From: FEN-1297 sp964498065
GTDB taxonomy: Bacteria; Bacteroidota; Ignavibacteria; Ignavibacteriales; Ignavibacteriaceae
DNA length: 10,235 bases
Direction of reading: 5' to 3'
Assembly: GCA_964498065.1 (NCBI GenBank)
Contig: CAZCFZ010000124.1
Coordinates: 1-10,235 of the forward strand
The notes beneath the pieces were generated by a model. It was given only the letters and a program-made list of their open reading frames with translations, searched no databases and was not told the DNA's origin. Each line of letters begins with the position of its first letter. The stretch's first letter is position 1. Made by a program: the position numbers and the translations under genes. Shown here piece by piece: positions 1 through 5,058 of this stretch.

Positions 1-195
1 TGGTTTTGCAATATATTTATAAGCCAATTTGAATAAGCCCGCTTTGGGAAATATTGTCCCGGTCAGCATAACGGCTGCCGTAAAGGCAACAAGCCAGGGA
101 ATGTTTAACAAAAAAGCTACGGCCGTTAAAACGACAATGGATCCTTGATTAAATTTTATTGCACTTCTATCAAGTTTTGAATTTTTATAATTCAT
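1..195 (-). CDS. DUF4395 family membrane protein (N-terminal 65 residues, runs off the left edge)
   Basis: Partial gene: the ATG is at 193-195 and 65 codons are read before the window ends. Residues 9-22 (LDRSAIKFNQGSIV) and the next hydrophobic stretch (LTAVAFLLNIPWLVAFTAAVML), then a Pro/Gly-containing segment and KLAYKY, match the conserved N-terminal half of DUF4395 as I know it, a small membrane protein of unknown function. In actinobacteria, as I recall, DUF4395 genes often sit beside thioredoxin and rhodanese-type sulfurtransferase genes, which hints at sulfur metabolism; that neighbourhood lies outside this window. The start is well supported: GAGGTT (201-206) is a good SD site 5 nt upstream. 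An intrinsic terminator lies directly before that SD, so the gene is probably controlled by read-through. Family call fairly sure, function unknown. Confidence 0.75.
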   Translation of the reverse strand, partial: MNYKNSKLDRSAIKFNQGSIVVLTAVAFLLNIPWLVAFTAAVMLTGTIFPKAGLFKLAYKYIAKP

Positions 196-200
196 AATAA

Positions 201-206
201 AACCTC
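201..206 (-). promoter_or_regulatory. Shine-Dalgarno site of the DUF4395 gene
   Basis: On the minus strand GAGGTT lies 5 nt before the ATG at 193-195 and just after the U-tract of the upstream terminator. It fixes the start, and translation would depend on transcripts that pass the terminator. Confidence 0.65.
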
Positions 207-212
207 AAATTG

Positions 213-256
213 TTTAAAAATAAAAACCCGCTGCCAACTTTCATCGACAGCGGGTT
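213..256 (-). terminator. Intrinsic terminator between Cys-rich leader ORF and DUF4395 (candidate attenuator)
   Basis: Minus strand: AACCCGCTG (248-256), a 14-nt loop, then CAGCGGGTT (225-233), a perfect 9-bp GC-rich stem followed by TTTTTATTTTTAAAC. This is a textbook rho-independent terminator. It lies 21 bp after the stop of the 43-codon ORF and 7 bp before the SD of DUF4395, the place expected for a transcription attenuator rather than an operon end. A 9-nt segment inside the leader ORF (313-321) can pair with 245-253 and disrupt the 5' arm. Confidence 0.8.
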
Positions 257-277
257 AAATCATCAATCTATTTTATA

Positions 278-409
278 TTAAATCATAAGTCTCATAAAAC
301 CGGAATGATATTCCACTGCCGTTTTTATTGTAAAACAACAATTACTGTTGCAACAACATCCGCATGTTGTATTCACAGTATTGGAATATTTCCGATCTAT
401 ATTCATCAT
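278..409 (-). CDS. Small Cys-rich peptide, probable regulatory leader peptide (43 aa)
   Basis: The ORF reads MMNIDRKYSNTVNTT, then CGCCCNSNCC (residues 16-25), then a tail without Cys ending LMI and TAA. Six of ten residues in the core are Cys, encoded by TGC and TGT. A purine-rich SD (AAAGAAGAGA) precedes the paired ATG codons. Nothing else occupies this stretch on either strand. The order promoter region, Cys-codon ORF, terminator, SD, DUF4395 gene is that of a transcription attenuator that senses charged tRNA-Cys. Polycysteine leader ORFs ahead of sulfur operons are described in mycobacteria and other actinobacteria; equivalence here is inference. Alternatives are a metal-binding micropeptide or a peptide natural-product precursor, for which no maturation gene is visible nearby. 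Confidence 0.6.
   Translation of the reverse strand: MMNIDRKYSNTVNTTCGCCCNSNCCFTIKTAVEYHSGFMRLMI
300..394 (-). promoter_or_regulatory. Long-range RNA pairing across the Cys codons of the leader ORF
   Basis: In the minus-strand RNA, CGGAAATATTCCAATACTG (376-394) pairs with CAGTGGAATATCATTCCGG (300-318) through blocks of 5, 8 and 3 bp, with 3-nt and 2-nt bulges. The Cys codons lie between the arms, where a second hairpin, ACAACAT-GCGG-ATGTTGT (353-370), spans codons for Cys16-Cys19. The 300-318 arm overlaps 313-321, which can alternatively pair with the terminator arm at 245-253, so the two folds exclude each other. Confidence 0.5.
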
Positions 410-434
410 GTCTCTTCTTTAAGCCCAAACGCAA

Positions 435-559
435 CTTATTTAATCTAGACAAAAGAGTCAAGATTAAATATTTCTTTATGATTTAAATCATATTTAATAA
501 ATCTTAGGGCGTAAAATCTTATTTAATCATATTTGTCAAAAAGATCAGAACAAAAGAGT
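435..559. repeat. Duplicated motif pair upstream of the Cys-rich leader ORF
   Basis: CTTATTTAATC occurs at 435-445 and 518-528, and ACAAAAGAGT at 449-458 and 550-559, in the same order and orientation. Related ATTTAAT cores occur inverted at 462-472 and direct near 489-500, giving centres roughly 27-28 bp apart. This could be a set of protein-binding sites or a small duplication. AT-richness lowers confidence in the shorter matches, less so for the two exact pairs. Confidence 0.35.
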
Positions 560-747
560 GCATATTAAAAGAAAATGCTTATATAATTCATTATCACTTA
601 CATGTTTAATAATACAAATTTAAAATTTGTGCTTTTTAATGACCTCAAATAAATTGTTTTAAAAATTTTACGTAATGAAGCGTTGCTTGTATGATTAGGG
701 CTGAACAGAAAAATCTGTTTGAGAGGCTGATCGAAAACTAATTTATC

Positions 748-816
748 TGTCATGGTGAGCGGAGTCGAACCATGAATTTCGCATATATTCCGTCTTCGAC
801 TTCGCTCAGACTGACA
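748..816. repeat. Dispersed imperfect inverted repeat with GAGCGRAGTCGA cores
   Basis: The left arm TGTCA...TGAGCGGAGTCGAA (up to about 769) is matched by an inverted right arm TTCGACTTCGCTCA...TGACA (795-816). The left arm also carries its own small hairpin, CATGGT (751-756) with ACCATG (769-774). The core GAGCGGAGTCGA (757-768) and its inverted variant TCGACTTCGCTC (796-807) recur at 6399-6410 and 6470-6481. Such REP-like palindromes are spread through many Bacteroidota-group genomes; no coding function. Confidence 0.6.
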
Positions 817-930
817 TAAATCTTACTTTTAGGTCACCCTAGAGTTATTTTTCAGTAGCGTACCTGTCCGGCTCTGACGATCAAGACAAAAGTACATAAA
901 TAAATATTTTAATTTGCATGTTTTTCTAAT

Positions 931-1155
931 CTAATTAGAAAATATATCTTGATTTCTTTCTTTTTGAACCGGAGGACATGGAACTGTTCCATATGAACAG
1001 AATACGCAACAATCACCTTGTTTAGGTTTTAAAATAGTGCTGCAATTATCACATTTATAAAAGAATTGACATGCATCTTCCGGCATGGTTTCTTCTTTTT
1101 TGAAGCCGCATACCGGGCAGGTAATAATAGAATTATAAATTATTTCTTTTGTCAA
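931..1155 (-). CDS. GDCCVxC domain small zinc-ribbon-like protein (74 aa)
   Basis: The small protein carries CPVCG (residues 13-17), an ETMPEDACQFFYKCDNC block (22-38) and GDCCVFCSYGTVPCPP (47-62). This matches the family that NCBI names GDCCVxC domain-containing (seleno)protein; function unknown. The paired Cys motifs suggest a metal site or a thiol-redox role. Some relatives are annotated as selenoproteins, but all motif Cys codons here are TGT or TGC. The only plausible start is TTG at 1153-1155, because an in-frame TAA lies two codons upstream; the protein then begins MTKEIIYNSIITC, as relatives do. SD is weak. It stands alone, divergent from the transporter. An AT-only hairpin (922-942) overlaps the stop but lacks a U-tract, so it is a poor terminator. 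Confidence 0.85.
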   Translation of the reverse strand: MTKEIIYNSIITCPVCGFKKEETMPEDACQFFYKCDNCSTILKPKQGDCCVFCSYGTVPCPPVQKERNQDIFSN

Positions 1156-1274
1156 AATTTTACCGCTAGTTATTAAAAATTAATTCATTTTATATATAAA
1201 AATAAAGTTTATTTCGTAGATCTGGTTAATTATTTTATTTTTGTGATAGTATTGTGATGAAGAAATTATATTCA

Positions 1275-1314
1275 AAGGATATATTAAAATAATATCGATA
1301 ATTATTTTATCCTT
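1275..1314. promoter_or_regulatory. Nested inverted repeat in the divergent promoter region (possible operator)
   Basis: Outer arms AAGGAT (1275-1280) and ATCCTT (1309-1314) enclose inner arms AAAATAAT (1286-1293) and ATTATTTT (1301-1308), with a 5-nt bulge on the left. It lies between the divergent GDCCVxC and transporter genes, 66 bp before the transporter ATG. A dyad here could bind a regulator. There is no GC-rich stem or U-tract to suggest a terminator. Confidence 0.35.
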
Positions 1315-1380
1315 GTGGATTAGAAAACCACTTTTGCGGATTCAAAACTATTAAATTCTTTTTCAATAGAAAGATATTAA

Positions 1381-2763
1381 ATGAGTAATGTTTTAACATG
1401 GCAATGGATAGTTCTAATTTCATTTTCATTAATACTCATTTTAATGACTCCTTTTGTAAAGACGAAGGAAAGCTTTTATCGTGGTACTTCGAGAGAAGCT
1501 AAGAAACCCGGATTAGTTATGCTGACTTTTAGTTTGGTAATTTCCTGGATTTTTGCAAAGTCGGTTACAAATGCGGCAAATTTAGGATTAAGTTTCGGTA
1601 TTGTCGGAGGTATGGCTTATGCTACATATTATTTGTCTTTTTTAGTCGCCGGCATAGTTATTTATAAAATCAGAACTAAATTAAATGTTCAAAGCCTTCA
1701 CCAATTTCTGGAAAAAAAATTTGGAATTGGCGCACTAAGATTTTTTACAATAATTATTGCCGTAAGACTTTTAAATGAAGTCTGGTCAAACACCGAAGTA
1801 ATAGGAACATATTTTGGCCATAATGGATCACCGCAGTACATAATTTCAATTATTGTATTTACAGCATTAACACTTGCATATGCTTTAAAAGGGGGTTTAA
1901 GAAGTTCGCTTATCACCGATTTGCTGCAGATGGGATTATTTGTCGTATTACTAGTACTTGTGCTCGGTATGATTTTACCGAAGGAAGGATCGGTTACTCC
2001 TTTCTTAACAAGCGGGCATTGGACAATGTCCGGCGGAGTTGATTTAATACTTGTTGCATTCATCCAGATTTTCAGCTACCCGTTTCATGATCCGGTACTT
2101 ACAGATCGAGGATTTATTGCTGATGAAAAGACGACTTTGCGAAGCTATATTTTGGCAACAATCGGAGGATTTATCTGCATACTTCTTTTCAGCTTTGTGG
2201 GAATCTATGCAAAAATTCTTGGACTGCAGGGACAAGCCGCTGTTCAGGTTTCCAAAACTCTTGGAGTATTTTCTATGATTGTAATGAATTTTATAATGGT
2301 AACTTCTGCTTCTTCAACCGTCGATTCAACTTTTGCTTCGGTATCAAAATTAATAGTTGTTGATCTAGGGAAATCAAAATCTTCTTTAATAACAAAAGGC
2401 AGATGGACAATGATTATTACCGCAATCGGCGGAACGATTCCTTTAATTTTTTCACCGACTATTTTATCTGCAACTACAATTAGCGGAACAATGGTACTTG
2501 GACTGGCGCCGGTTTTTATTTTCTGGAAATTGAAGGCTCCCAAAATTTCTTTTCATTTAGCTCTTTGGGCGGGAGTAGCAGCCGGTACAGTTTTAGTGTT
2601 CGGATGGCTGCCGAAATCTTTGTATTTAACTCATGGTACTTATGCCGAGCTTCTTGCTGTTAATGTTTACGCAATGATATTAATATTAATTGTTTATTTT
2701 GTCCCGGTTCTTGTAATGAAAAGAGAAAGCGACCTGAGTTTACAAGCAATAGAACACGGATAA
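1381..2763 (+). CDS. Sodium:solute symporter (SSS/SSF family)
   Basis: Integral inner-membrane protein of 460 residues with about 13 hydrophobic segments (first near 8-26, last near 421-446), the usual SSS count. The SSS hallmark is seen in segment LSFGIVGGMAYATYYLSFLVAG (in part, 71-90) and in TSASSTVDS (308-316), where the paired Ser residues correspond to the sodium-site serines of this family. It should import an organic solute with Na+; the substrate cannot be read from sequence. The ATG has only a loose purine-rich SD (AGAAAGA). The last four residues (IEHG) and the stop lie inside the left inverted repeat of the GxxExxY cassette, so the native C-terminus was probably different. It heads a same-strand run with the radical SAM and phosphoesterase-like genes. 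Confidence 0.9.
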   Translation: MSNVLTWQWIVLISFSLILILMTPFVKTKESFYRGTSREAKKPGLVMLTFSLVISWIFAKSVTNAANLGLSFGIVGGMAYATYYLSFLVAGIVIYKIRTKLNVQSLHQFLEKKFGIGALRFFTIIIAVRLLNEVWSNTEVIGTYFGHNGSPQYIISIIVFTALTLAYALKGGLRSSLITDLLQMGLFVVLLVLVLGMILPKEGSVTPFLTSGHWTMSGGVDLILVAFIQIFSYPFHDPVLTDRGFIADEKTTLRSYILATIGGFICILLFSFVGIYAKILGLQGQAAVQVSKTLGVFSMIVMNFIMVTSASSTVDSTFASVSKLIVVDLGKSKSSLITKGRWTMIITAIGGTIPLIFSPTILSATTISGTMVLGLAPVFIFWKLKAPKISFHLALWAGVAAGTVLVFGWLPKSLYLTHGTYAELLAVNVYAMILILIVYFVPVLVMKRESDLSLQAIEHG

Positions 2764-2790
2764 CACGGATTAAACAGATTTACACTGATA
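2748..2790 (+). repeat. Left inverted repeat of the GxxExxY cassette
   Basis: Four degenerate units ending in GAT: ACACGGAT, AACACGGAT, TAAACAGAT, TTACACTGAT. The first 14 bp match the right end perfectly in inverse orientation. It encodes the last four transporter residues and the TAA at 2761-2763. Confidence 0.75.
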
Positions 2791-2800
2791 TAAAATTAAA

Positions 2801-2806
2801 AGGAGG
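2801..2806 (+). promoter_or_regulatory. Strong Shine-Dalgarno site of the GxxExxY gene
   Basis: AGGAGG lies 5 nt before the ATG. It is the strongest SD in the window and unlike the weak or absent SDs of the transporter and radical SAM genes on either side, consistent with the cassette bringing its own translation signal. Confidence 0.75.
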
Positions 2807-2811
2807 ATATT

Positions 2812-3198
2812 ATGTTGTATTCTGATTTAACTAAAGTAATCATTAAATGTTTTTATAATGTTTATAATACTCTTGGTTATGGATTTCTGGAAAAGGTTTA
2901 TGAAAATGCATTGGGTATTGAATTAAAAAAGGCTGGATTTGGAATAGATAAACAAAAAAATATAAGAGTATATTATCTCGGTTATGAAGTCGGAGATTAT
3001 TACGCAGATATAATTGTAAACGATATTATTATTTTAGAATTAAAAACAGCAGAAGCTCTTTGTGATGAGCATAAAGAACAATTAATAAATTATTTAAAAG
3101 CAACAAATAAAGAAATTGGACTACTTTTAAATTTTGGTAAAAAACCAGAATTTAAAAGAATTATATTTACCAATGATAGGAAAAATTTTAATCCGTGA
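2812..3198 (+). CDS. GxxExxY family protein (PD-(D/E)XK nuclease-like fold)
   Basis: The 128-residue protein is about normal length for its family (TIGR04256). The naming motif is seen as GFLEKVY (24-30). It is followed by conserved Gln48 and a PD-(D/E)XK-like signature: Asp66 in YADIIV, and Glu76-Leu-Lys78 in ILELKT. These residues would form a metal-dependent nuclease-type active site, with Glu27 as a further acid, but no activity is established for the family. The last residues (NP) and the TGA fall within the right repeat. The gene is a self-contained passenger: own SD, inverted-repeat flanks, no link in function to transporter or radical SAM gene. Unlike GxxExxY members that are truncated, all motifs are intact. 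Confidence 0.9.
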   Translation: MLYSDLTKVIIKCFYNVYNTLGYGFLEKVYENALGIELKKAGFGIDKQKNIRVYYLGYEVGDYYADIIVNDIIILELKTAEALCDEHKEQLINYLKATNKEIGLLLNFGKKPEFKRIIFTNDRKNFNP

Positions 3199-3232
3199 TA
3201 ATCAGTAAGATCAGTGTCATCCGTGTTCTATT
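3190..3232 (-). repeat. Right inverted repeat of the GxxExxY cassette
   Basis: Read on the minus strand: AATAGAACACGGAT, GACACTGAT, CTTACTGAT, TATCACGGAT, then TAAAATT. It mirrors the left repeat unit by unit, with the outer 14 bp identical, and contains the TGA of the GxxExxY gene (3196-3198). Confidence 0.75.
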
Positions 3233-3267
3233 ATCTGACATTTATGTAAAAATCAATATAATTGACA

Positions 3268-4152
3268 ATGAAACATCCTGAAATATATCTTGATGCATTA
3301 GACAACCTGTGGTTCCAGGTAAGCGGCACATTGTGCAACATAGTCTGCGAGCATTGTTTCATTAGCTGCAGTCCCACAAATCATAATTTTGAATTTATGA
3401 CTTACGATCAAGTTAACTCATATCTTCAAGAATCAATAAAGATGGGAGTAAAAGAATATTACTTTACCGGCGGCGAACCTTTCATGAATAAAGATATCAT
3501 TAAAATTTTAAGAAAAACTTTGGAATACGGTCCGGCTACTGTTTTAACAAATGGTATGTTGATTAAAGAACATCATGCAAAGAGTTTAAAAGAAATATCA
3601 GACAATTCAATTTACTCCTTGGAATTAAGAGTCAGCATTGACGGCTACACAGAAAAAATGAATGATTATATCCGCGGTAAAGGCGTTTTTAAAAAAGCTA
3701 TGGCCGGAGTTAAATTACTTGTTGATTCCGGATTCCTTCCGATTATTACAATAACAAAAACATGGGAAGATAAAGATGATGACAGAGTTTTGAATGGCTT
3801 TATGAGTACATTGAAATCTTACAGTTATCAAAGACCACGAATAAAGATTTTACCTTCAATTAAAATTGGTAAAGAAGCAGTCCGCACTAAAGGATATGAT
3901 GAGTACGAATTTGTAACAAACGAAATGATGGTAGATTATGAAATCAGTAATTTAATTTGTGCAAACAGCAGAGTTGCAACATCTAAAGGAGTTTATGTTT
4001 GTCCTATCTTAATCGATTCGCCTGATGCAAAACTGGGTGGTTCACTTGAGGAATCAATGAAACCGTATGAATTGAAACATCAAGCCTGCTATACTTGTTA
4101 TTTGTATGGTGCGATTTGCTCAAATTTTTCTTCGGTGAAACGCGATGCATAA
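3268..4152 (+). CDS. Radical SAM protein with short SPASM/twitch-like Cys-rich C-terminus
   Basis: Numbered from ATG at 3268 (294 aa). CNIVCEHC (23-30) is the CxxxCxxC motif that binds the SAM-cleaving 4Fe-4S cluster, and TGGEP (67-71) is the SAM amino-group motif. The C-terminal part has Cys231, Cys245 (GVYVCP), then CYTC and Cys284 (274-284), resembling a shortened SPASM or twitch domain that holds an auxiliary Fe-S cluster. At under 300 residues it is compact for such an enzyme. Substrate unknown. A TTG two codons upstream (3262) is possible, but ATG is preferred. There is no SD, which fits former translational coupling to the transporter. The stop overlaps the next gene by 8 bp, so the two products are probably made together. 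Confidence 0.88.
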   Translation: MKHPEIYLDALDNLWFQVSGTLCNIVCEHCFISCSPTNHNFEFMTYDQVNSYLQESIKMGVKEYYFTGGEPFMNKDIIKILRKTLEYGPATVLTNGMLIKEHHAKSLKEISDNSIYSLELRVSIDGYTEKMNDYIRGKGVFKKAMAGVKLLVDSGFLPIITITKTWEDKDDDRVLNGFMSTLKSYSYQRPRIKILPSIKIGKEAVRTKGYDEYEFVTNEMMVDYEISNLICANSRVATSKGVYVCPILIDSPDAKLGGSLEESMKPYELKHQACYTCYLYGAICSNFSSVKRDA

Positions 4153-4930
4153 AAAAGTAGCACTGTTCGGCGGAGTTTACAGCAATTATCTTTCATTGAA
4201 GGAAGTAATAAAGGATGCATATAAGAAAAAAGTAGATGCAATTTATTGTCTTGGAGATTTAGGAGCTTTTGGTCCTTATCCGGATAAAATATTTTCAATA
4301 CTTCAAAAAAATAACATTTCTGTAGTTCAAGGTAATTATGATAATTCTATCGGCAACGATAAAGATGACTGCCAGTGCGGTTATACAGATCCAAGAGATA
4401 ATTATTATGCCCGTCTCAGCTATGATTACACTTATAAAAATACAAGCGAAGAATTCAAAGAGTGGATGAAAGTTCTGCCTCATGAAATTAGATTTGAATT
4501 AGGCAAGTATAAAGTATTGTTATGCCATGGTTCACCACGACAAATGAATGAGTTCCTCTGGGAAACTACAACCCCGACTCACTTCCTGGAAAAATTGTGT
4601 AGGGATTACGATGCCGATATTATTTGTGCAACTCACACAGGAATTCATTGGAATAGAAAATTAGCGGATGAAAAATATTTTGTAAATGTTGGGGTAATCG
4701 GCCGGCCGGAAAATGACGGCAATACTTTTGTCGGTTATACCATTTTGGAATTAATTGACGGCAAAATTAATATCGAATATATTCCAGTCGAATACGATTA
4801 TAAAAAACTGGCTGAAGAAATGAAAAAAGAAAAATTACCTGAAGAGTTTGTTGAAACAATTCTTACCGGCTGGTGGACAACCTGCTTGGAAATTCTTCCC
4901 GGCAAAGAAAGACTTAAAGGTAAATTTTAG
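4145..4930 (+). CDS. Metallophosphoesterase-fold protein with a degenerate metal site 1
   Basis: YfcE-like calcineurin-type phosphoesterase fold, 261 aa. Motif 1, normally SDxHGN, reads GGVYSN (9-14): metal ligands Asp and His are Gly10 and Tyr12. Motif 2 GDLGAFG (37-43) keeps bridging Asp38. Motif 3 is GNYDN (63-67), with Asn64 kept and the catalytic His replaced by Tyr, a change I believe is common in this subfamily. CHGSP (127-131) keeps His128. The final GHxH reads THTG (163-166): His164 kept, second His lost. By comparison with Mre11-type enzymes, all terminal ligands of metal 1 are missing and those of metal 2 remain. A DDCQCGY segment (74-80) and TTCLEILPGKER near the end look like subfamily features. 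Start ATG lies inside the radical SAM gene. It may be a one-metal enzyme, a binding protein or a pseudoenzyme. Confidence 0.82.
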   Translation: MHKKVALFGGVYSNYLSLKEVIKDAYKKKVDAIYCLGDLGAFGPYPDKIFSILQKNNISVVQGNYDNSIGNDKDDCQCGYTDPRDNYYARLSYDYTYKNTSEEFKEWMKVLPHEIRFELGKYKVLLCHGSPRQMNEFLWETTTPTHFLEKLCRDYDADIICATHTGIHWNRKLADEKYFVNVGVIGRPENDGNTFVGYTILELIDGKINIEYIPVEYDYKKLAEEMKKEKLPEEFVETILTGWWTTCLEILPGKERLKGKF

Positions 4931-4976
4931 AAATTTGTGATAATTTCGTTATGACCTTCATATTCTTAATATCTAT

Positions 4977-5006
4977 TTTACATTTGTAATTAAAAAGATC
5001 TATAAC
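4977..5006 (+). promoter_or_regulatory. Candidate promoter of the FAD oxidoreductase gene
   Basis: TTTACA (4977-4982), 18-nt spacer, TATAAC (5001-5006): each box is 5 of 6 to the sigma70 consensus. It lies 53 nt before the ATG, in the 128-nt gap after the phosphoesterase-like gene, so the FAD gene may start its own transcript. Bacteroidota promoters often differ from this consensus, hence the caution. Confidence 0.4.
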
Positions 5007-5058
5007 ATTTTCGCGGATATCAGTTTTAAATTAAACCAATAGTTTTCAAAGGAAGATA

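Larger units (their letters stand above)
410..930. other. Gene-free AT-rich stretch between the leader ORF and the GDCCVxC gene
   Basis: No ORF with credible coding character was found on either strand. The part nearest the leader ORF (about 430-560) should hold its promoter but shows only a weak sigma70-like candidate on the minus strand (TTGACT at 456-461, poor -10 TAAGTT at 433-438). It also holds duplicated short motifs, a 14-bp palindrome ATGATTTAAATCAT (478-491) and an ACAAATTT/AAATTTGT inverted repeat (614-630). An imperfect inverted repeat lies at 748-816. I see nothing interpretable in 631-747 or 817-921. Confidence 0.6.
2748..3232. mobile_element. GxxExxY cassette bounded by inverted repeats (485 bp)
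   Basis: Perfect 14-bp terminal inverted repeats, AATAGAACACGGAT (2748-2761) and ATCCGTGTTCTATT (3219-3232), bound the segment. Inside each, degenerate 9-10-nt units follow: left AACACGGAT, TAAACAGAT, TTACACTGAT; right (inverted) GACACTGAT, CTTACTGAT, TATCACGGAT. Both flanks carry TAAAATT next to the units. The one gene inside has its own strong SD, and both ends of the segment overlap coding sequence. Such ACACGGAT-type flanks accompany many GxxExxY genes as I know them. No transposase and no clear target duplication are seen, so mobility is inferred. Confidence 0.6.

Noticed and set aside
704..719. AACAGA/TCTGTT hairpin as a terminator
   Set aside because: Only 6 bp, no U-tract on either side and no gene ending nearby.
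691..741. Small plus-strand ORF (16 codons, reading MIRAEQKNLFERLIEN)
   Set aside because: Very short, no SD, no recognisable family. It may be a remnant or chance.
922..942. AT-only hairpin overlapping the GDCCVxC stop as its terminator
   Set aside because: A 9-bp stem without strong GC pairs and without a U-tract downstream on the minus strand.
931..1155. Selenocysteine in the GDCCVxC protein
   Set aside because: All motif codons are TGT or TGC and no in-frame TGA occurs before the stop.
2748..2790. Tandem 9-10-nt units as a CRISPR-like array
   Set aside because: Units are adjacent without spacers and degenerate, and are mirrored at the other end of the cassette, so they are terminal repeats.
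3262..3267. TTG start for the radical SAM gene
   Set aside because: An ATG lies two codons downstream and gives the more likely N-terminus; neither has an SD to decide it.
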